In this document: positions 61,815 through 64,000 of the stretch, in pieces
Layout of the letters: each line of letters begins with the position of its first letter
Numbering within the stretch: the first letter of the stretch is position 1
From: Rhizobium sp. RU36D
GTDB lineage: Bacteria; Pseudomonadota; Alphaproteobacteria; Rhizobiales; Rhizobiaceae
Assembly (NCBI RefSeq): GCF_900176345.1
Contig: NZ_FWXU01000005.1
Coordinates: 245,387 to 309,386, forward strand
Direction of reading: 5' to 3'
Length of the DNA: 64,000 nt
Notes under the pieces: model-generated
What the model saw: the letters and a program-made list of their open reading frames with translations, nothing else
Told to the model about the DNA's origin: nothing
The model's database searches: none
Made by a program: the position numbers and the translations under genes

Positions 61815-62582
61815 TCAGAAACTCGGGTTGCGCAACAGCGCGCAACAGGCGCTGAGCTTTGCCGCGGTCTCCATGGTGGCCGCGACATAGTCCTTTTCGA
61901 GCCGGTCGATTTCCGGCAGGGGAACAACGAGGCAAACGACACCGAGGCAACGCCCATCGCGATTTCGGACCGGTGCCGTGACGCAGGCGACATAGGGATC
62001 GACCAGCCCGCGCGTGATCCAGTAGCCTTGCTGCCGGGCACTTGCGGCTTCGGCATGCAGCAATTCGGGCGATGAGGCGGAGCCTGTCGGGATGACGAAA
62101 TCGGCTGCGGGTATCGAACGCCGCAGCGTCTCCACATCGTAGCTTTCCAAGAGAAATCGTGCTGCTGCCGTGCTGGGCAGCGGAAAAAGTGATCCCTCAG
62201 CAGCCGCCCTGTAGATATGGCCGCGCCCCGAGCGGGATAATAAGATCAACTGCTTCCAGTCCTGCAGGACATCGAGTTCGACCACCTCGCCGGTTGCGAC
62301 AGCCAGGTCGCCGATGATCTCCCTGGCCTGGCGGGCGAGCGGGGCGCTGCGATCATAGGCAAGGCCGAGAAGCCCGCAGCGGCGGCCGGGGAGGATCAGG
62401 CCTTCGGAGCCTACCTGATCGACAAAGCCACGCTCCAGCAGGATGTCGATGATCCCATAGACCGTCGATCGCGGCGCTCCCAGCGCGGCGGCGATTGCAT
62501 TCCGCGTCAGCGGTTGCTGCTGCACCATGATCAGGTCCAGCACATCCAGAAGTCGATCCGTCCCCCGCGCCCTGATGTTCAT
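61815..62582 (-). CDS. IclR family transcriptional regulator
   Basis: A 255-residue IclR regulator with an N-terminal winged helix-turn-helix (LTRNAIAAALGAPRSTVYGIIDILLERGFV) and a C-terminal effector domain (about 75-250, including SRSGRGHIYRAAAEGS). It is divergent from the family 5 binding protein at 62699 across a 116-base AT-rich promoter region and probably controls it. Confidence 0.9.
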   Translation of the reverse strand: MNIRARGTDRLLDVLDLIMVQQQPLTRNAIAAALGAPRSTVYGIIDILLERGFVDQVGSEGLILPGRRCGLLGLAYDRSAPLARQAREIIGDLAVATGEVVELDVLQDWKQLILLSRSGRGHIYRAAAEGSLFPLPSTAAARFLLESYDVETLRRSIPAADFVIPTGSASSPELLHAEAASARQQGYWITRGLVDPYVACVTAPVRNRDGRCLGVVCLVVPLPEIDRLEKDYVAATMETAAKLSACCALLRNPSF

Positions 62583-62698
62583 CTTGCTCCCCAGATGTTG
62601 ACAGTCGTTAAATTATAAACTTAAACTATCCTTATAACGATCATATGTCCGCTACAAGAGACATAAAACAGACCATTGTCTATAAAAGGGAACAGATC
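62583..62698. promoter_or_regulatory. Divergent promoter region, IclR regulator / binding protein
   Basis: AT-rich stretch with GTTAAATTATAAAC near 62610 (imperfect dyad) and TGTC-N10-GACA near 62647-62664. These are candidate IclR-type operators and promoter elements; none is certain. Confidence 0.45.
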
Positions 62699-64000
62699 AT
62701 GCGCGTATCAGCCCACATCCATAATTCCATGCTGCGCAAGCTTGCGACCGCTACCTTGCTGGCCGGCCTCCTGCCCATAACGGCAGCCTGGGCGGCCGAC
62801 CTCAACCTCGCCTACAGTTCGTCGGCGACGTCGATGGACCCGCATTTCCATAATGCCAGCCAGAACATCGCGGTTGCCCGCAACATGTTCGAGACCCTCA
62901 CCCAGATGGATGCGGACAGCCGCATCGTGCCCGGGCTTGCCAAGTCCTGGACCAAGGTCGACGACACCACCTGGGAGTTCAAGCTGCAGGCCGCCAAGTT
63001 CCAGGACGGCAGCGATCTGACCGTAGAGGATGTTGCCTGGTCCCTGCAGCGCCCCAACACGATCCAGAACAGCCCGTCGAGCTTCGCGATCTATACGCGT
63101 GCCATCGTCAAGACGGAGATTGTTGACCCGCAGACGATCCGGCTGATTACGGCAAAGCCCTATCCGCTGCTGCCGGCCGACCTCACCTCGGTCTTCATCG
63201 TCAGCAAGAAGGCCAGCGAAGGCATCACCAGCGACAAGTTCGCAACGCCGGAACACATGGTCGGCACCGGCCCCTACAAGTTTGTCAGCTACACGCCCGA
63301 CGACCGCGTTGTCATGAGCAAGTTCGATGGCTATTGGGGCGGCAAGCCGGATTGGGACAATGTCACCATCCGCTTCATGCCGAATGACGGCAGCCGCATG
63401 ACCGCGCTGCTCTCCGGCGACGTCAATGCGATCGAAAACGTGCCGACGCCCGATATCGAGAAGGTCAAGGCCAATCCCGATCTCGTCTATGGCGCAAAGA
63501 AAACCCATCGCATGATCTTCCTGTTCCTGGACAGCGGCCGCGAAACCTCGCCGGGCGTCAGCGCTGCCGATGGTTCGGCCATCGCCAAAAACCCACTGCA
63601 GGATGTGCGTGTGCGCCGTGCCATCAACATGGCCATCGACCGCAAGGCGATCAGCGAGCGGTTGATGATGGGCCTTGCCTATCCCACGAACAACATGGCG
63701 ACCGACCAGATGATGGGCTTCGATCCCGCGCTGGAAAACGTGCCCTTTGATCAGGAGGCCGCCAAGAAGCTGTTGGCCGAAGCTGGCTATCCCGATGGCT
63801 TCCGCCTGGTGCTCGGCACGCCGAACAACCGTCTTTTGAACGACGAGCGGGTGGCCCAGGCCATCGCCCAGATGCTCACCCGCATCGGCATCCGCACGGA
63901 AGTGGACGCCGTTCCGTTCTCCGCCATTAACACCAAGGGCAACAAGGGCGAGTTCTCTGCCGTGATGATGGGCTGGGGCGTGCAGACCGCGGAAGCCTCC
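62699..64000 (+). CDS. ABC transporter substrate-binding protein, family 5 (3' truncated by window)
   Basis: The first 434 residues of a peptide/nickel/opine-type periplasmic binding protein. A signal peptide (LRKLATATLLAGLLPITAAWA) ends near residue 32. Then come DLNLAYSSSATSMDPHF, FETLTQMDADSRIVPGLAKSW, WEFKLQAAKFQDGS and VGTGPYKFVSY, the family 5 signatures, and VRRAINMAIDRKAI. The frame stays open to the window end. Translation starts at ATG 62699 after AAAAGGGAACA. The rest of the transporter is expected downstream. Confidence 0.93.
   Translation, partial: MRVSAHIHNSMLRKLATATLLAGLLPITAAWAADLNLAYSSSATSMDPHFHNASQNIAVARNMFETLTQMDADSRIVPGLAKSWTKVDDTTWEFKLQAAKFQDGSDLTVEDVAWSLQRPNTIQNSPSSFAIYTRAIVKTEIVDPQTIRLITAKPYPLLPADLTSVFIVSKKASEGITSDKFATPEHMVGTGPYKFVSYTPDDRVVMSKFDGYWGGKPDWDNVTIRFMPNDGSRMTALLSGDVNAIENVPTPDIEKVKANPDLVYGAKKTHRMIFLFLDSGRETSPGVSAADGSAIAKNPLQDVRVRRAINMAIDRKAISERLMMGLAYPTNNMATDQMMGFDPALENVPFDQEAAKKLLAEAGYPDGFRLVLGTPNNRLLNDERVAQAIAQMLTRIGIRTEVDAVPFSAINTKGNKGEFSAVMMGWGVQTAEAS

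Noticed and set aside
62708..63508. 266-residue minus-strand frame opposite the family 5 binding protein
   Set aside because: The plus strand encodes an intact signal peptide and family 5 motifs; the minus frame has no recognisable domain.

Overview
The window reads as a chromosome or large replicon of an alphaproteobacterium, most likely Rhizobiaceae. The evidence is high-GC coding sequence, a nirK-type denitrification cluster with nnrR/nnrS/nirV, many solute-binding-protein transporters, and palindromic intergenic elements of the gcatgtc...gacatgc type that are common in rhizobial genomes (established knowledge, not checked here). It carries no rRNA or tRNA genes, CRISPR array or recognisable transposase that I could see.

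Region 1 (1-9,400) is a denitrification island. It holds the 3' end of norB, then norQ and norD (maturation of cytochrome c NO reductase), two DUF2249 proteins, nnrS on the minus strand, then nirK (copper nitrite reductase), nirV, the Crp/Fnr regulator nnrR and a pseudoazurin, a plausible electron donor to NirK. A perfect FNR/NnrR-type dyad lies between nnrS and nirK, a near-perfect one precedes the pseudoazurin, and a weaker TTG-N8-CAA site precedes the DUF2249 pair.

Region 2 (9,800-33,740) is the most striking part. It is a compact four-gene unit: a SapC-family protein, an unrecognised secreted protein, a 6,932-residue two-partner-secretion (TPS) filamentous adhesin, and its TpsB/FhaC-type outer-membrane transporter. 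The genes overlap or nearly touch. The adhesin carries a 154-residue tandem repeat array near its C-terminal end, with one internally deleted unit, and two clusters of a different, probably helical, module.

Region 3 (33,790-43,460) is catabolic and uptake-related. A FadR-type GntR repressor faces a polar amino acid ABC transporter across a perfect 31-bp palindrome. A class V aminotransferase/cysteine-desulfurase-like protein, an SDR dehydrogenase, a three-subunit molybdenum aldehyde oxidoreductase (PaoABC-like) and a PRC-barrel protein follow.

Region 4 (43,700-53,320) has a group III truncated haemoglobin, a luciferase-like flavin oxidoreductase, and an RND efflux pump (adaptor plus permease). 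The pump genes lie behind a degenerate alpha/beta hydrolase and a divergent LysR regulator; a CodA-like amidohydrolase follows.

Region 5 (52,030-59,315, minus strand) is one apparent operon: BMP-type binding protein, amidase, double ATPase, two permeases, and the CodA-like deaminase. It suggests uptake and hydrolysis of a nucleobase- or amide-type compound. Region 6 (59,700-64,000) has a TetR-C-like ORF, a CsoR/RcnR-family metal sensor with the RcnA nickel/cobalt exporter, an IclR regulator, and the start of a family 5 (peptide/opine-type) binding protein that runs off the window.
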